Part shown: positions 48,301 to 62,824 of the stretch, one piece after another
How positions within the stretch are numbered: the first letter of the stretch is position 1
How the letters are laid out: the number at the start of each line of letters is the position of its first letter
From: Polydactylus sextarius
Lineage: Eukaryota > Chordata > Actinopteri > Polynemidae
Assembly (NCBI GenBank): GCA_016801845.1
Contig: CM028908.1
Span: forward strand, 19,851,047-19,915,046
Direction of reading: 5' to 3'
Length of the DNA stretch: 64,000 nucleotides
Notes under the pieces: model-generated
Told to the model about the DNA's origin: nothing
The model's input: the letters and a program-made list of their open reading frames with translations, nothing else
Database searches by the model: none
Translations under genes and position numbers: made by a program

Positions 48301-50585
48301 TATGTATGAGCTGCTCGTAACAGGTCCTTCGATGAGGCGACATCAGGAGATCACTGTGTAAATCTCGGTGCTGCTGCTCCTCTCAGCTCTAATGATAGAG
48401 AGGCAGAGGGGCACTCTGACAACGCCTCTGAACCACGGCACTCTCAACAGCGCAGAGAGTGCCGGAGAAAAGTGTAGTCCGCAGCTTGTAGGAGCAAATA
48501 AGGAGAAGCACGCCAGTGTGCGTTTTTGTACGTGCATGGGAGTCTTTGTCTCTTATGTTTCTCTGTGTTTGTGCCTGAGCCATATCAGCTCTACATGCAC
48601 AGCGTGCGTATGTGTGATTCACAGCGTTCACGTGTGGATAGACATTCGACCGGTGTGTGCGGGTGCAATCAAATTTCAATCTCTTCCTTCTATATGGCCG
48701 AGTTGCTGCGGCGACGGTGCCCACAGGGAAATGTAATTACACCCTGCTGGCCACAGAATACGGGCTTCACTGCCCTATCTGTCTCAGGAGAGACAGCGGC
48801 TAGAGGCCCCTTCTCACTTGCAATATCAAACAGCAGAGATGTCACTTACAGGCCCCGCTATATCTCCAATTTTTTGTATTACATCCTCATTCCTGGCTCA
48901 TCTTCTAATCAGTTTTTAGATCCTGGGGTTATCAGTGGCCTTTTGTCACAGTTTTGTTACAGCGGTGAATAATTTATATCAGAATTAACTGCAGTTGCTA
49001 AGAGCAGTGATTGGGAGATTTTGGAGCACAGCCAAAATCCGGCTCAACTTCACAGCCATTTTCTTGACAGTTTTTCTGTCTGATAAGGAAAGTCTCATCA
49101 CCATGGTTTAAATGATTAGAATAATTATTTTCCACCACCTGGCTGTGGGTTTTATTAATCGACCCACTGTATATTCGTCTCACTGCCATACTTTCTTTTT
49201 TGGGAATGTGTCCTCCACTGCTTGCTATTTGCTCCGCTCGCACTGAGGTGTGTGCTCAGATGGTGTCCATTACTAAGGGAAAACAAACAGGCACACTCTC
49301 CTGGATTTAGGCAAACAATCAATGAGAGCACTCGGATAACAGTAGTCTAAGTGGCCCATTGATGTTACGATTAAATGAATACAGGATGCAGTGGTGATGG
49401 TAAGACACGCTAAGACAAACCAAGCTAAAATAGGTTACTTTCTATTTTAAAATTCCATTCTGTCCGTGCTGGCAAATTCAAGACATTACAAAATAATGTG
49501 AGATTTGTGAAATGAGGACAATGGCTTCAGCGGCAGTGAGAACACTGACTGTTCATACTTAACAACAAGCTGAAAATCTTACCGTGTGAAACTCAGTATG
49601 TCATCGATTTCATCACGCTGTACCTAGTCATGGTAACTTCCTTGAAGTGCAGCCACGCCACAGCCCTTCTGTCTTTTTCATTCCCTTGATTTGTTACACC
49701 CCAGACTCTACCTTAATCTCCATTTCGGTGTTCATCACCCGCTCTCATCCCTGTCTTTAGCCTGGTCACAACTTTAGCAACTCAGCACCTTCACAGCCTC
49801 ACCCCTCCATCATGCCTCTTCCTTTGGGTGTAGCAGCCTTTGTTGTGCCTAATAAGGTTTATGGAATTACAGATCTCTGAAATTGGATTTTCTCTGTACA
49901 ACAAAGCAGTGGTTTTGCAGGTTTAAGGCTGCATGCATTGGGGCACAACTGACCTGTGACTGAACCGTTAATTTGACCGCACCCTCAAAGCAGGCGCACC
50001 ATGTGGCAACACGCCAACGGCTCTGGAGACTGTGAGAAAGTCGGACAGATTTCTTATATTTACACATACCTGACAGTGAAAGTGGTTCTGAGTCTAGCCT
50101 ACGTCTGGGTTTCTGTTTCTCTCATGTCGACCACTCTCACTCCCACACGCCTCCTCTGTCTGTCCTCACAACTTTTGACTGTGTTTGATCTAATTCTAAT
50201 CTAATGAAGCTTTTGATCTTCCTCGTCGCCCAGACACATCCCAAATTTCTACATCCAAAGTAGCTCAGTTTGTTCTAATCCTTAAAATCTGGCCGCTGGT
50301 GAAGCGATTGATTTCCAGTGATGTGCAGAGATTTGGACTGCCAGACCCACACTTATGTTTAATGAACTTTGGGACTCCTTTGCTTACCTTGATCCCGACA
50401 CCCAAAAGCTACTTCATCACAAATCCGAATCAATTCTACTCTTATTGTTCAGGTGTGACTGAACATTAAGTACAGCTGAAGTGGGGGAGATGTAGACAAA
50501 AGTGAGAAATGAAGGAACAAAACACCAGAGACAGGCAGTGTAGTGAATGCAACATTGAGATGTTGGCAGGAAGATGGTATTCATT
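45368..50585. other. Intergenic, no gene seen
   Basis: Includes a GGAT-rich patch near 46445, a CA run near 46868-46891 and an A tract at 47693-47707. The frame at 47734-47955 adjoins A tracts and has no known domain. Confidence 0.5.
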
Positions 50586-50830
50586 AGGAGAGGTCCATAG
50601 TGGCGGCTTAGTGAACTCTTAATTGGGGAAGAGACAGAGCTAGCGACGAGGGATCAATAGGGGCAGAGCCGGGGTTCCAGCCCACTGAAATCAATCAGGC
50701 TCTTACTTGACAGGGAGAATGCAGCCAATTAAAGAAAACACGGCCTCTGGCTCCCACTCATTTACCCTCTGAGTCAAACTTCATCAGGATCAGCCCGAAC
50801 CGACAGACAGCTCATTCCAGCTTATCTCAG
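50586..50830. promoter_or_regulatory. Candidate conserved noncoding element
   Basis: High-complexity block with CCAATTAAAG and ATCAATCAGG homeodomain/TALE-like words and scattered CpGs. Enhancer-like by texture only. Confidence 0.25.
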
Positions 50831-51721
50831 TCAGAGGAGAATGGAGTTGCTCAATTGCTTTTATTTGTTAATGTTGTTAACATTTTGATCTTGTTGATTT
50901 GAAATATTTTATTTTAGCATAGCTCCGCCAAGAACTTAAGACCATTCTTACTAATGAAGCACGATTCATTAACAGGAGCTCTCTATGGAAAGGAATATTA
51001 AATGAAATCCTGCCGTATTTTTACTCCTCTGCTAAAAATAGTCCTTCTGCTCTTCTTCCTCCTCCTCCTCACTTGGATAATAGCCATCTTTCTGCCCCGT
51101 CACTTTTTGATGCATCATCCTCTTATTCACATCAAGGACAAGGCCAGGTGTTGAATTTTCTCTGAGTTGCCACGCTTGTCACACCGCCTTGTCACCCACA
51201 GCCTGTTCCGATTCCCCCCTTTTTCCTCCCCCTCTCTGCTTATTTATATTAAATCTGTCACTCCTTTATTTCAGCGAGAGAAAAAAGGAAGTAAATCACT
51301 TCTGTCATTCGAAGCCTGCGGTGTCTGCTGAATGCTACAACTTTATGCGGATGTCATTGTTGGCCAAATAAAATCCTGTCAAAATAAATGACGTGCCTAC
51401 TGTTTTGTATTGTTGTCACACAAGTGAAATTCCTCCTCTTTGTTGTGTCCTTGGCTTCAAATGCCTATGTCAGTTATGTGCTTAGCTTCCTAGAAATATG
51501 CTTCATGGTGAAAAAGAAGACAGAGCTCTTAGGTTGTTTTTATTGCTCCAGATGAACAGACAGGCAGATAGACAGGCACAGGTGTCCCGTCTCACCTCTC
51601 TTTGATGCCCATGAGTGGCTCAGGCAGAGCAGCTGGGGTCAGAGACGTGCTTTGGCAGTGAGATCCATATGGGCTCATAAGGTCTCTAGTGTATTCTTAG
51701 TCTTGGTGCACATACCAGAGG

Positions 51722-51757
<36 letters not shown>

Positions 51758-54544
51758 AAGAGAGAGATAGAGAAACATTTCACCAATGACAACATATGAT
51801 TTATTATTATTAGATGCTCAATCAGTATAGAGAGATTAAAGCATCCGATCACACAGCGTGGTGGTGGAGATGTCAGCTGGTCCGACTCGGTTCAGATGTT
51901 TACATGCCGGACACTGACATCTGTCCAGTCAGAACATGTTTCAGACAGCTCCACTCCTGTCAGCACATCTACACACGCAGACATAAAACAAGGCCTTGTT
52001 GCGTACAAGATGGCAACTAGAAGCTGTTGGAGGAGGAGACCGAGTGAGACGGCAGCTTGATGGAAGAGCTGCGTGAAAACAGCTATTCTTCTGTACCTCG
52101 GCTGCTTCTGACAGTTTAAAACAGCATACAAATGTACCTGGTTGTTTGTCTGAAACTATCCAGTGTTTGTGCGGCATCACCGACGGACTGATTGTTATCA
52201 CAGTCTCTGAAAATGTTCTTGAGGGTGAGTGGTACTTATGTTAAAAATGAAATATTTCTTTCTGTTTGAGGCTGAGGTTTAATTAAACTGCCCCCTAAAC
52301 CAACAGCCTGCTTCCTCAGGTTTCACATTATCCCTCAAATATGGATTTTATCTTGTGTTGAAACTTCCAGATACATGCGATAACAGACCATGCAGACTTT
52401 TATACCGTGTGCTGCTGTTGTTGTTTATCTCCACGTCCTGGTGTTTGTCACAGTATTTTGGTCTGAAACAGATGTGTCACTATCCGTGGGGTGCATGTGA
52501 GGGGAGGAGTAGTGACTAGTAGTGGCATCTGGACTCAGAATGGCTTACTGCATCTGTTGGGGAAGTCGGAGACAATAGAGGCCAGCATCGAGCACGGATG
52601 AATCAGAAAGCATTCAAAATTCATAATTTAAAGGGATTAAAAAAACAAGCAAGAATGCCAAAGATAAAAGACGAGTCTGGCTCTGCTTGAGATCCTAAGT
52701 GGAAGCTGCATATGTTCCAAGTATTCATCCACTCTGGACTTTGTTTTTGCTTACAGAACTTGGCAGTCGGAGGCTGATTTCAGTGGGAGAGGAGAACATC
52801 AGAGACAGCTTGTTTAGAAAGGAAGGTAAGGTTTCTCATATTACTCACTGTGAACATTTCACCTTCTCAGACACATAGAGACATAATTTGTATGTGTGGA
52901 TGAAGGTTTTTGTTTTGTTGCTACAGCTACTGTAGATTTCTGGGTATTTTTTTTTTTTTTTATTATTATTTGTATTTTTTTCTGTATGTGTTTAGTCTCC
53001 GATGTGGGTCAGTGCACACAATGTCTTGTCTGTGTCTATTAGAACTGAAATGTAATCATAGCACCTAACTCTTCAAGGTTCATTTCCTCCAGGGATGTTT
53101 TCCACTCACCTATCATGCATCGATTTTTTTTAAATTTTTTTTTTATTTATTTTCTCATCTATGTGGGTTTAACTCTTCCACCTTAGCAGTCAGCCAGGTT
53201 CTTATTGTTGTTCCTATAAACATGGCTTATACAGATTTTAATGCCATACTTTATTAACTATGAGAGCCAGGTTTGTCACCCACAGAGTCGACGTTTGCGT
53301 CATTCTGTTTCAGTCAGTCTCAGAATAACATCCTTTCATTCTGTCTTACTGTTAGTCATTTGCATTTAATTCTGCACAAATAAAAAGGATGACTGTTGTT
53401 GGCCTTGTTGAGATGGAATCTATGATCAAAGTGAGCTGAGAGTCGCGTGGCCACAGCAGATGCCCCCTCAGTGGTCGCCAGTCCAAACGGTAATTATGAA
53501 GAGATGGAAAAAGAGTGTGAAATGAAAGATGCAGAGAGTCGAGGCGAGGTGAGGCTGAGGGAAATAGTTATGTGAGTTAATGAGCGAGCTACAGTGCTCA
53601 AAATTATTGAATAAATTGTTTGTGACTAAACAACACTATTTGGATGTTTGTGTGTGTGTGTTTTTTTTAAGATTGGAAATGTTTTTGTGTAAATACGTCG
53701 TAAAGATCTGGGCACATCACCACTGTAGGGCACTGTCCCGTTGGCTGTTTACCAGTAACATACTTGTGCGGCTGCTGTGATCAGAGACATCCTGTGTGAA
53801 CAGTTGGATAGCAGCAGAAGAAGCAGCTCTCAGCATATGTAGGCCTAATATATGCACAGCTGTGCACAGCTGACTCATTATCACTTGCAAAAACATCAGT
53901 ATGTGAGACTGTAATCAGTTCTCCTTTTTGATTAACAAATGAGCAGCTACAAACAATCCACGATATAGTTGCAATAGTTTGCTGTTTTGTTTGTAGGAAA
54001 AATATGCCTGGCTACATAACGTTGCTTGATGGAGCATATGAGGAAGCTGAACTTTGATTTTTCTCTCTTGTCTCAGTGACACTAGCAAGAGCAGGCAGGT
54101 GAATGATGTGCCTTTGGTAAGCTATTCTGTTTGAGGACTGATCTCCACTTCAAAACCTCAGCATGAGGACAGCATTCACCTCACTCTTTCTTCCTCCTCT
54201 TTTTGCTGGCAGGGGGGGCCTTTGGCAGCGCAGAATAAAAACCCAAAGTCTTCAAGAGAAACTCTTCAAAGGTGCAGTTCATCTGCCAAGTGAAGACCTT
54301 ATCAATTTGGTTTTCTTCTCTTAAACCACTGTCCCTTCCACAGGCCTGTGGTTGTTTACGAACAGTCGTATGATATTCCTCATGAATTCCTTGCAGTCGG
54401 TTGCATAAGGTGCTTTTGATATTGTCTGAGTGATGAAGGAGTAGCTTCCTCTAACGCTGAGGGGATTAGCCTGTTGTTGGTGGTGACTTTTCTTTGCACT
54501 GTTTCCTCACATGCTCCTCGGGGTATGTGATGCGCATTTTGGGC
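50831..54544. other. Intergenic, no gene seen
   Basis: Includes a (GT)n/(GA)n run at 51722-51772 and T tracts near 52950 and 53127-53145. No gene. Confidence 0.55.
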
Positions 54545-54860
54545 TTTTTTTTCCCCGTTCCTCATTTTCCACATCAGCAAGACGGAAACTGCCAACTTGC
54601 TTCCTTGCCCCAGCCCGCCTTCTGCCTGCTGATTAAAAGTCAAATATTAAAGTGCTCTGTTGTGAGCTCGGCCTAATTGATTCTTTCCGCCGGGTGCACA
54701 CAGAATGGGCTGACAGCAGGCGATACCAAGCTTTGTCAACATCGGGCATGCTGCCTGACGCTCAGGATGGCACCCCAATAAAGCCCCCTGTGAGAGTGCC
54801 AACCTGTGGTGCCACACACAGAGAGGCCACTCGGCACTCTCGCCAAGCTTTATAGTAACA
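54545..54860. promoter_or_regulatory. Candidate conserved noncoding element
   Basis: Dense high-complexity segment with CTTTGTCAACATC, GCCTAATTGATTC and several CpGs. Overlapping frames on both strands have no known domain. Confidence 0.3.
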
Positions 54861-56521
54861 ACACAGAAGTGGCTCATTCTTTTACTGTGTGTCAGCTCCC
54901 ATCGGCTCGCTGGGAAGTTGGCTCTGTATTTGTAAGAATGTGAAGAAAGTGTGTGTGTATATCTCTGTGTGTATCTTCTCTTTAAAAAAGACTATCTCTT
55001 CTGTCCACTTGCATAAACACTCAGTTAATGTAAGCTATCTGGGGCGATGGTGCTGAAAGAAGTTTTCATCTTTCCTCAAAAGGTCCTTTTCTTCTTGTCT
55101 GATCCCCGGCTCTCCTGCCGTTAAGATAATTGCTTTAATAGCTTTTAATCACAGCCATGTTTAACAAGGAGATTACCAAACACAGGATGACACCGGGTAT
55201 GTCATCACTGCCCACTCTGTGAGAAATGCGGGGCAGCTGTTGGAAATTCTGGTTGAAGCTTCATATCTTTTGCTGATAGTGTTTAACCCTCCCATAATAA
55301 TATTAGAGGGATAATTTATTGAATCTTCACACCAGTGAAACAGTGTTCCTCCATCCAACCACACACACAAAAGCACCGTCCCTCTCTTGTCTGCTTACCC
55401 TATGAATTTACAGTCCATTTTATGTGTGCCTTGAATTCTCTCTGCTCCTCATTTATTTTTAATGCTTTTGTACTTCACATATAGGAGAGAGCAACACAGA
55501 TCTTGGTGCCGTACAACGATCATTAAGTGCAGACATTCATCCACAACGCTTTTCTCATGAATCTGATTGACCTTTCCATTCAGTGTGATCCACAGTAAAA
55601 GGTTATAGGCACCCATTAATCCCGTCTGCGCTTGAAAAGCTGGGTATATGTCCTGTCCTGTCTGATGCTTTATGTTCAGCCTGAGCTGACAAGAAGCTGC
55701 GATAGGGAGGTTTGAAGGTGTGTTGGGGGTTGAGGTCAGAGAACTGGCCGACGTAGCGGTAATGACTCTATTAGTGAAACGGGGCCACTGAGCGCTCTGA
55801 CACAGCACTAATTACAACACAAGGGTGATGAACTTGATCAAGGCGACGCTAATTCATGTTTAATAAAAGAGAGAGGGAGCCAAAGGACAGAGAAGGTGTC
55901 AGAGAGCAGGTGGGTGGAAAAAATTTTTGGAGCGGACATATTCGGAGCATGTACCAACATGTAAATCCTGTGAGTCCGATTTTCAAATTTTTCCACATCA
56001 CCTTTCAGTGTGACCGATCGAAGTGGTTACACGGTGTCTAGATTGCCTCAGTGGTAAAGGCCACAGAAAAGTAATCACAATGTCCCTTCCCCTGAGTACT
56101 GAGCAGAGGTTTCATTTCTACTTCCATACTGTTACTTTCCTGCTGTGGATCCCTGAGGGGGTCCAGAGGCTGAGCGGGGGTCATGATCACAACCAAAGGG
56201 GGGTTGACAGCTGGCTGCCTCGCTGACAGACAGCTAATGGGGGGGTAATAGGAGAGAGGAGAGTCTCACAGACCATTGGTGTGACCTTGACATGAGCCTG
56301 TGGAGGCAGGCAGGTGGACAGGAAGGAGGAGGAGGAGGAGGGATGAAAAGGTGAATTGCTATTTTAGAGGCTGACAGGCAGGTAGTTTAAATATGACTTT
56401 CTCTTTTTCCTCTCGCTCTCTGGCTCTCTGTTGGTTTATGTGAACTTTGCTGACTTCTCGTCTCCAATTAATAACCTCAGAGAGAACTTCGACATGAAAG
56501 AAAGAGATTTAGTTTTCCCTC

Positions 56522-56564
<43 letters not shown>

Positions 56565-57360
56565 TTGGCAAGTGTTGGAATAAATGTGTAAATATTATTT
56601 TGATTTTTCTTTAAAGTTTTACTGTCCTAACTTGCTGTTTGTTGTTATTTTCAGAAATTCTCTTTACTCTCAGAAGTGTTTTAAGTATTTTTTTTTTCAG
56701 GGTAAGCGATGATGAATTATTCTGTTTGGTGAAAGAATTATTGAGATTATAGCAACTTGATGTTTTTATTACCATGAGTAGACTAAAGCTAAAAGATTTT
56801 TAATATATTTTAGATGTAAATTGATTCCAAATTTAATTATTTTGAGGTAAAGTTTATTACCAGTATAAATAAAAAAATTGATGATTTGGACTGCTGATTG
56901 AGTTTTTTAATATTTAGTTTGAGCTCTTGCAAACGTCCCAATTAAACCTTCACGATTCTCCAGGACAGTATGTTGATATTTAAAGCAAATATATTTGACA
57001 GTGGGTATTTTACTTTCATCTAAATTTAACAAGTTAAACAATTTTTAGCAAACCTGGGTTAGAATAAAGCTTGCCAGTCAGTACTTCCTGATTATATATT
57101 GATACAAAATTACTTTTGAAAATCCCCTAGAATAAGATATGATTATCTGTCTTACAAATGAAATGTTAATATTTAATATTACCATTAATTCTGACGTGTA
57201 GACATTCCTATACTTGTATGTGAGAATACACATTAAAATAGGTAAGTGTTCGTCAGTGTACACGTGCCAGCATGTGTGTGTGTTCGCAAGCGCGTGTGTG
57301 TTCTCAGTCAGTGATACGGAGCAGGGGGGGGTCAGCCCTGTAGGGACAGCCATTAAGCAT
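54861..57360. other. Intergenic with GT microsatellite
   Basis: (GT)n at 56525-56561 (about 18 units), then AT-rich sequence. No supported gene. Confidence 0.55.
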
Positions 57361-57560
57361 CATCTACACTAAAGTGAGCGACACTACTGCCTGATCAATC
57401 TGAGCTCTCATTAAAAGGCTGCCAAGCCCTTTGCAACCTGATACAATATCAATACTCTAGCACCACAGAGAGACCTCAAGAGCTGTCAGGCAAGCCGCTG
57501 GCAGCTTTACCGTCATTGCCGGTTGGGCAACTTGCCAGAGACCCCCTTTGTGGGCCACTT
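57361..57560. promoter_or_regulatory. Candidate conserved element with hairpin
   Basis: AGCTGTCAG (57481-57489) pairs with CTGGCAGCT (57498-57506) around an 8-nt loop, nine pairs with one G-U, within a high-complexity block. No miRNA seed recognised. Confidence 0.3.
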
Positions 57561-60500
57561 AGGCTCCCCCCATGGTCTTAAACACAGGTCAGGACAGACA
57601 GATGGGCTGTCTGGGCAGCTGTCCCAGGGACAAGGCAGAGGGAGATGGATACCGACCTGTGGAGTAGAAGACAGGCTGTGCTCTCTCACAATGTGGAGGG
57701 ATGATGTGAGCCGTGTGTGTTGACTGTGCGCAGTTACAGACCACTGCGGTTTCATCAGAGGCTTGCCTATTTCTCATTTGCTTTTCCTGTGTGGGTCATT
57801 TACAAGGACCAACACACATGTTCGTGTTTAAAGTGAACAAAAGACAAAGACAAAGAGTTGGAATTAAAAAAACCTCTCTGAACTCTGTAGGAGTTGTTAG
57901 AGATTGAAAATTTTTGCCATGGGTTTTGGCACATAGCCCAAGATTCCTGCTGGGAAAACCACACGCTCTGAATAGCTCTCTGTGGTAATTTCTGAGCAGA
58001 GCAAATGGGGGGGAATATAAGTGTCCATACATAGAAAGCCTCTTTAATGCAGATCATTGTGTGGAGGTCTCTCCCCTGTGCTCTAATCTTAACCCCCTGT
58101 GTGGTTCCGATCAGGGAGGGAAGGATCAGTGTGCGTCTCTAAACACCCCATAATCCACCGACAAAAGGGCCATGAGAAAGCTAGCTAGTGATGATGGGGG
58201 GTTAGGACAGAAAATGGGAGGAGTGAAGAAGTAAAGAAGTGGTTGTCCTCTCCAACCCCCGAGGGTGTGCTTAACATTAGATAAGATGGCCCCCACTGCC
58301 ACATGGTAAAGCATCCCTCTGCTGTGGAGGGCCTCTTTGACTAGTCAAGAAACATTATTTATCTGGTGAGTAAAAACATCCAGAGTCCATAGAAGTGATA
58401 ATTTCTTGTAGCAGCAGAACTGTAACCCTCATCCAGCTTATCGATTCATGCAGCTTGACTATAATTTATTCAGCAGGCGGGCGGCAGTTGTTTACTGAAA
58501 GTTGAAACTGTTATTGTCTGTAATAATCATTACGTCAGGGCCATTAGGAATACTCTCCACAGCACGTGCTAATTTGAAGATGGGAGAAAACTGGCATGTA
58601 ATTAAAAGACAACAAACAACAGCTTTAAACCTATGAGTCTTGAGGAACGTAATCTAATTTCACCCGAACGTGTGTGGTTTATGAACTCGAGGCAGACAGC
58701 ATTGTTTGGAGACGTAATTTCATTATACTGAGCAGATAAATATCACTCTGTGTGTCCCAGTAATGTTTCTGTCGTCAAGCTTTTTTTAGCATGATGGAGA
58801 TCAAATTTAAGTGATGTTTGACTTCTCTTTGGTGCAGCAGTTATCCAATGTCATACAGTAGTCACTTGGCTGAACTGAGGTCTCAGTGAGGTAGTTAGGT
58901 TGGTGGAACAATGGTCCCTGGCTGATTTGTCTGTAATCCATTTAGCTGAGATGTGACACACTGTTGGGGGGCTTTGCCTCTGGTCAATAAGTGCCAATAA
59001 GAAACAGCCATCACTCAGCGGGCTGCCCTGTCCACCAGCTTGCTCACTTGTTTCAGCTGTCAACCCTTGTCTCAAAGGAGCTGGCAATTGTGCTGCTCTT
59101 TCGGACGCACCACAAATGGCTTTCCCATACAAATCTCAATAGAACAGGAAAGGCAAGGACACTCGCAGACTGCAAAGCAGGCGCATTACCCTCTGACGTC
59201 TGAATAAACCTATCTGAAGTGAAAACAGCTACCTATTTACAAAACACCATTGACAGTTGCTCATTCTCTCAGTCTTAAACCCCTGGAGGTGGGGCTTTGG
59301 GGGGTTGAACCCAAGTCAGGGACAATCGGGGCTCTGTTTGTGTTTTCTCTAACACCTCCGTGTTCTCTTTGGGCTCTCATGGAGCGTACCGCAGGAGGAG
59401 GGGTAAATGCCATGACCCTGCTGTGGACCCTCACTGAAGAAAACCTGCAGACCACCACGCTAGCCCTGCATGCCGCTCGGTTGCTACTGGAAACAGAGAG
59501 CGAGGTGGACGTTTGTGAATGAAAATGAAAACTGGCATAAAGACTGAATTCATCCTTGTTGTAGTAGGTTTTGACGTTGGTATATGTGGTATGGCTGCGA
59601 TCCAGGCTCATTATAAATAATATTGTCACTGAGTTTGTTTGTTAAACCTGGAGGAGACAAAGGCAGACAGTCGCCGCGTGATGCCCTGCGAATGTTGCTG
59701 GAGCCAAACAATTTGCAAACAATACAATAATATGATGCTGTTCATTTCCTCCACATTAAGAGATAATTAGCCTTAACTGTTGTCTCTTTCTTTTGTTCTT
59801 CGTCGTTGGAGAAAGAAATTTGAATTGTGATACGCAGAGTGTGGGTGTATTTGCGTGTCTATGTGCCTGCAGACGTGTATATGTGTGACTGCGTGTGTGC
59901 GTTGTACATTTATAGTCAACAGAGAAGACTGAGAGAGTCAGTCAGAGTTCTTTGTTCTCCAGCAAGAACACATCATGACTGGGCCTTTTGTCTGAACTGA
60001 CACCATCATACAGTCTCTTTATTTCCTTACCTCTCTCTCTCCTCACACTCTTATTTTTCTACCAAATTATTTTTTACGACTTCACTTCTTCTTGTGGTGA
60101 AACCATTTAAAAAACAATGGAGTCTGTGGATTATGGAGTTGCAGAGATAGAGATGGTTTTGTTTTTTTGATCTGTTTGGTTGTGGACTATGGGTGTTACT
60201 GGATCTTGGACATTAGCCCAACACGGCATGTTGTTATTTTATATGTGTGTTGTATTTTATCTTTAATGGATGTAGGTAAGCCAAATCAAACAGATGGGAG
60301 AATACATGAAAATTCTTTTGTCTTTTTTTCAGTCAATTCTTCATGTGATGGAGTTACTATGCTACTAATATAGCAGTTCGCACGGAGCAGCTTTCATGTT
60401 GGAAAAGATGTATATACACACATTTTCTTCTTCTTCTTATAAATTTGAAGCTGGAGTCTTGATATCTTCTCATGCTGATTTAATCAGATAATATAATTCT

Positions 60501-61153
60501 AAAAAGACAGGATTTAGCCATTATCTATTTTTCCACAGGTAGCAATATGTTCACATTTTACTGCTTCTACCACTCAGGTGGGAATTATGGTTTGTATCAC
60601 GTAGGACTATCAACAGTGATTTTACAATTAAATTATGAAAGTTTACTCAGCCTCTCTCAGCGGTCAGCCATTTTCAACTCTTATTTGTGAAATTACAATT
60701 TTTATCTTGGGTTTACAGAATTTTCCATCATATAGGGCTGGATAATAAAAGTAGCAGGTCTCTGATATGATGCTGATTGTGACTGGAGGCACTAATGTGA
60801 CTGGAATATTCATGTCCCCATTATATGCTGAAGCAAATGCAAACTATTTCTTCTACAGTTTTATCATTTTAAGCAGTGACCTTTATGTGGAAGAAGAAGA
60901 TTTATAGTTTTTAAACAGGGTTTTTATGAGGAAGAATGTGGTGTCTTCTCAGTTTCTCTGTGTTAAATTATACATTTATAATTTATTTATTTGTTATTAC
61001 TTTCATACTGCTTCATGAATATAATTTGCACCATAAATCACCACAAATAAGTGAAAATATGTCTCAAAATGTGTGAACAGTAAACACAAATATATAAAAA
61101 CACAACCTAGAATGTCTTTTTCCACAATATTTACACAAAATTTTAACCTGCTG
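57561..61153. other. Intergenic, no gene seen
   Basis: Contains the 12-bp palindrome TTGACTAGTCAA at 58337-58348. A 90-codon frame at 59250-59522 lacks splice context and a known domain. Confidence 0.5.
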
Positions 61154-61400
61154 TTAAAAAAAACCCTTCTCTACACTGGGAAGGTTGTTCACAAGATTTT
61201 GAATCTTAGTTTCAAAGATTTGTTCCCATTCAGTCACAAGCACATAAGTGAGGTCAGACTCTGATGTTGGGTGAAGGTCTTGTTCACTGTCGCTGCTGCA
61301 GCTCATCCCAAAGGTGTTGGATGGAGATGAGGTCAAGGATCTATCCTAGCTAGTCAAGTTGTGCCAAAACAAACTGTGAAAAACATTTCTTCATGGACCC
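61154..61400 (-). pseudogene. Tc1/mariner transposase remnant, 3' part, broken
   Basis: On the minus strand one frame reads DLISIQHLWDEL, matching the DLNPIEHLWDEL motif near the third catalytic acid of Tc1-like transposases. After a frameshift the next frame reads SDLTYVLVTEWEQI then QNLVNNLPS, matching the family C-terminus (SDLTNAL..EWEQIP..QNLVESLP). Stops and the frameshift show it is dead. The upstream catalytic region and the terminal inverted repeats are not seen. Confidence 0.8.
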
Positions 61401-61557
61401 GACTAAAAGTAGCATTAAAATTTCAATTGCTCGGAGCTTAGTTGTCGAGCGCAAATCATTACAAATGGTGAGCGCAGGAAAATTAATTCTCTCTCTGTTG
61501 GAAACAAATATTCAAACAAAAGGAATTTACACACAAGATAAGGCTTAAATTTTGTAC

Positions 61558-61560
<3 letters not shown>

Positions 61561-61599
<39 letters not shown>
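61561..61599 (+). repeat. (GT)n microsatellite
   Basis: About 19 GT units, 160 bp from the Tc1 remnant. Confidence 0.98.
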
Positions 61600-61600
<1 letters not shown>

Positions 61601-62780
61601 CTTTCCAGCCAGAAATCATTCTAGCCTCACCCCTTTTCTCAGGGCAACAGACTCACTGCTGGATTAATGATGTGTTAAGTACTAAAATTACACTCATGCA
61701 TATTTCACTGTCTGGGCAGCACATTCCACATGGTATTAAAGGTTAGGGAGGATAGGTTCATAATGTATAAACAAGAAAAGGAACACGTGCAATCATGGAG
61801 GCAAATAGTTTAACAGTAAGTGCAGAAGGAAAAATTTCACACTTGAGTCTCCTCATCGCAGTAGAAATCTCATTCTCTTATTTTTAAAGTCTAACCACTG
61901 CTCTTTTGTGTCTGCGTATTCAAAGTGAAAATTGCTGTGTGGGTACTGGCTGTCATCTCAGAATGTCTGCGGAGTGCCAAGCTTATCTGAACCTGAGGGA
62001 AATCTAAATTAAATCTTCCCGGTGAATGGGATCAGCCTCTGCATTATCTCTTGTCATTCTCAACTATTAAAGTTAGTTATTAGGAAGTAAAGGCACATTT
62101 GTCAAAAGAATGGAGGTGCTATTTTAAACCAAAGAGCAGTTGAAGAGTTATTGAATATGATTTCAGGGTTATCAGCCATGGACTGCAGAGTTTTGGACGC
62201 ACTGTGCTGACCTGTTAAAGGAGCCATTGTTTCTGATGTCATCAAGCCGACATTAATAACTAGTAAGCCATTAGTTTAGAGTTCATTGGTAGAACAGATT
62301 ATGTGGGATGCAGCTGTACTAGCAGGATGCTAAACACCTGCCATTGACAGCTCTCCATTTTAAAACAGCTGAAATCTAATGATGTTCACATTTAGCACTA
62401 AACCAGGAACATTTAGTACACCAGAAAGTAAAGAAATGGGTTTTACATCGCAAAAAATGTTACTTGCATTTTCATAAAATGTATTATGACACAAACAATT
62501 CACATGGGGACTCCTTAGCTCCTTAGCATGGCAGTCTTCTCCTAAGCTTCACTAAGTATTGTAGTGTTTTTTTGTCATTTAAGTTTGAGATTGACAAGCT
62601 TGATTGAAAGCAATGATTTAGCTGCCGTGTGTTTGTAGATTCTGGTGGTAGTGTAGATATTTGCAAGCTGAGAGTGATAGATGAAGGATGGCAGCAAACC
62701 ATGGCTTCTTATTATCATGAAAAAAGCATTCCATACTGTATTGAGAATTGCAAACCCCTCCTTTCGCTGGCACATACTCA

Positions 62781-62781
<1 letters not shown>
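61600..62781. other. Intergenic, no gene seen
   Basis: AT-rich noncoding sequence. Confidence 0.55.
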
Positions 62782-62814
<33 letters not shown>

Positions 62815-62824
62815 GCGTGTGCAT

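Noticed and set aside
59250..59522. 90-codon frame
   Set aside because: No acceptor/donor pair, no promoter and no recognisable domain; length is within chance for 64 kb.
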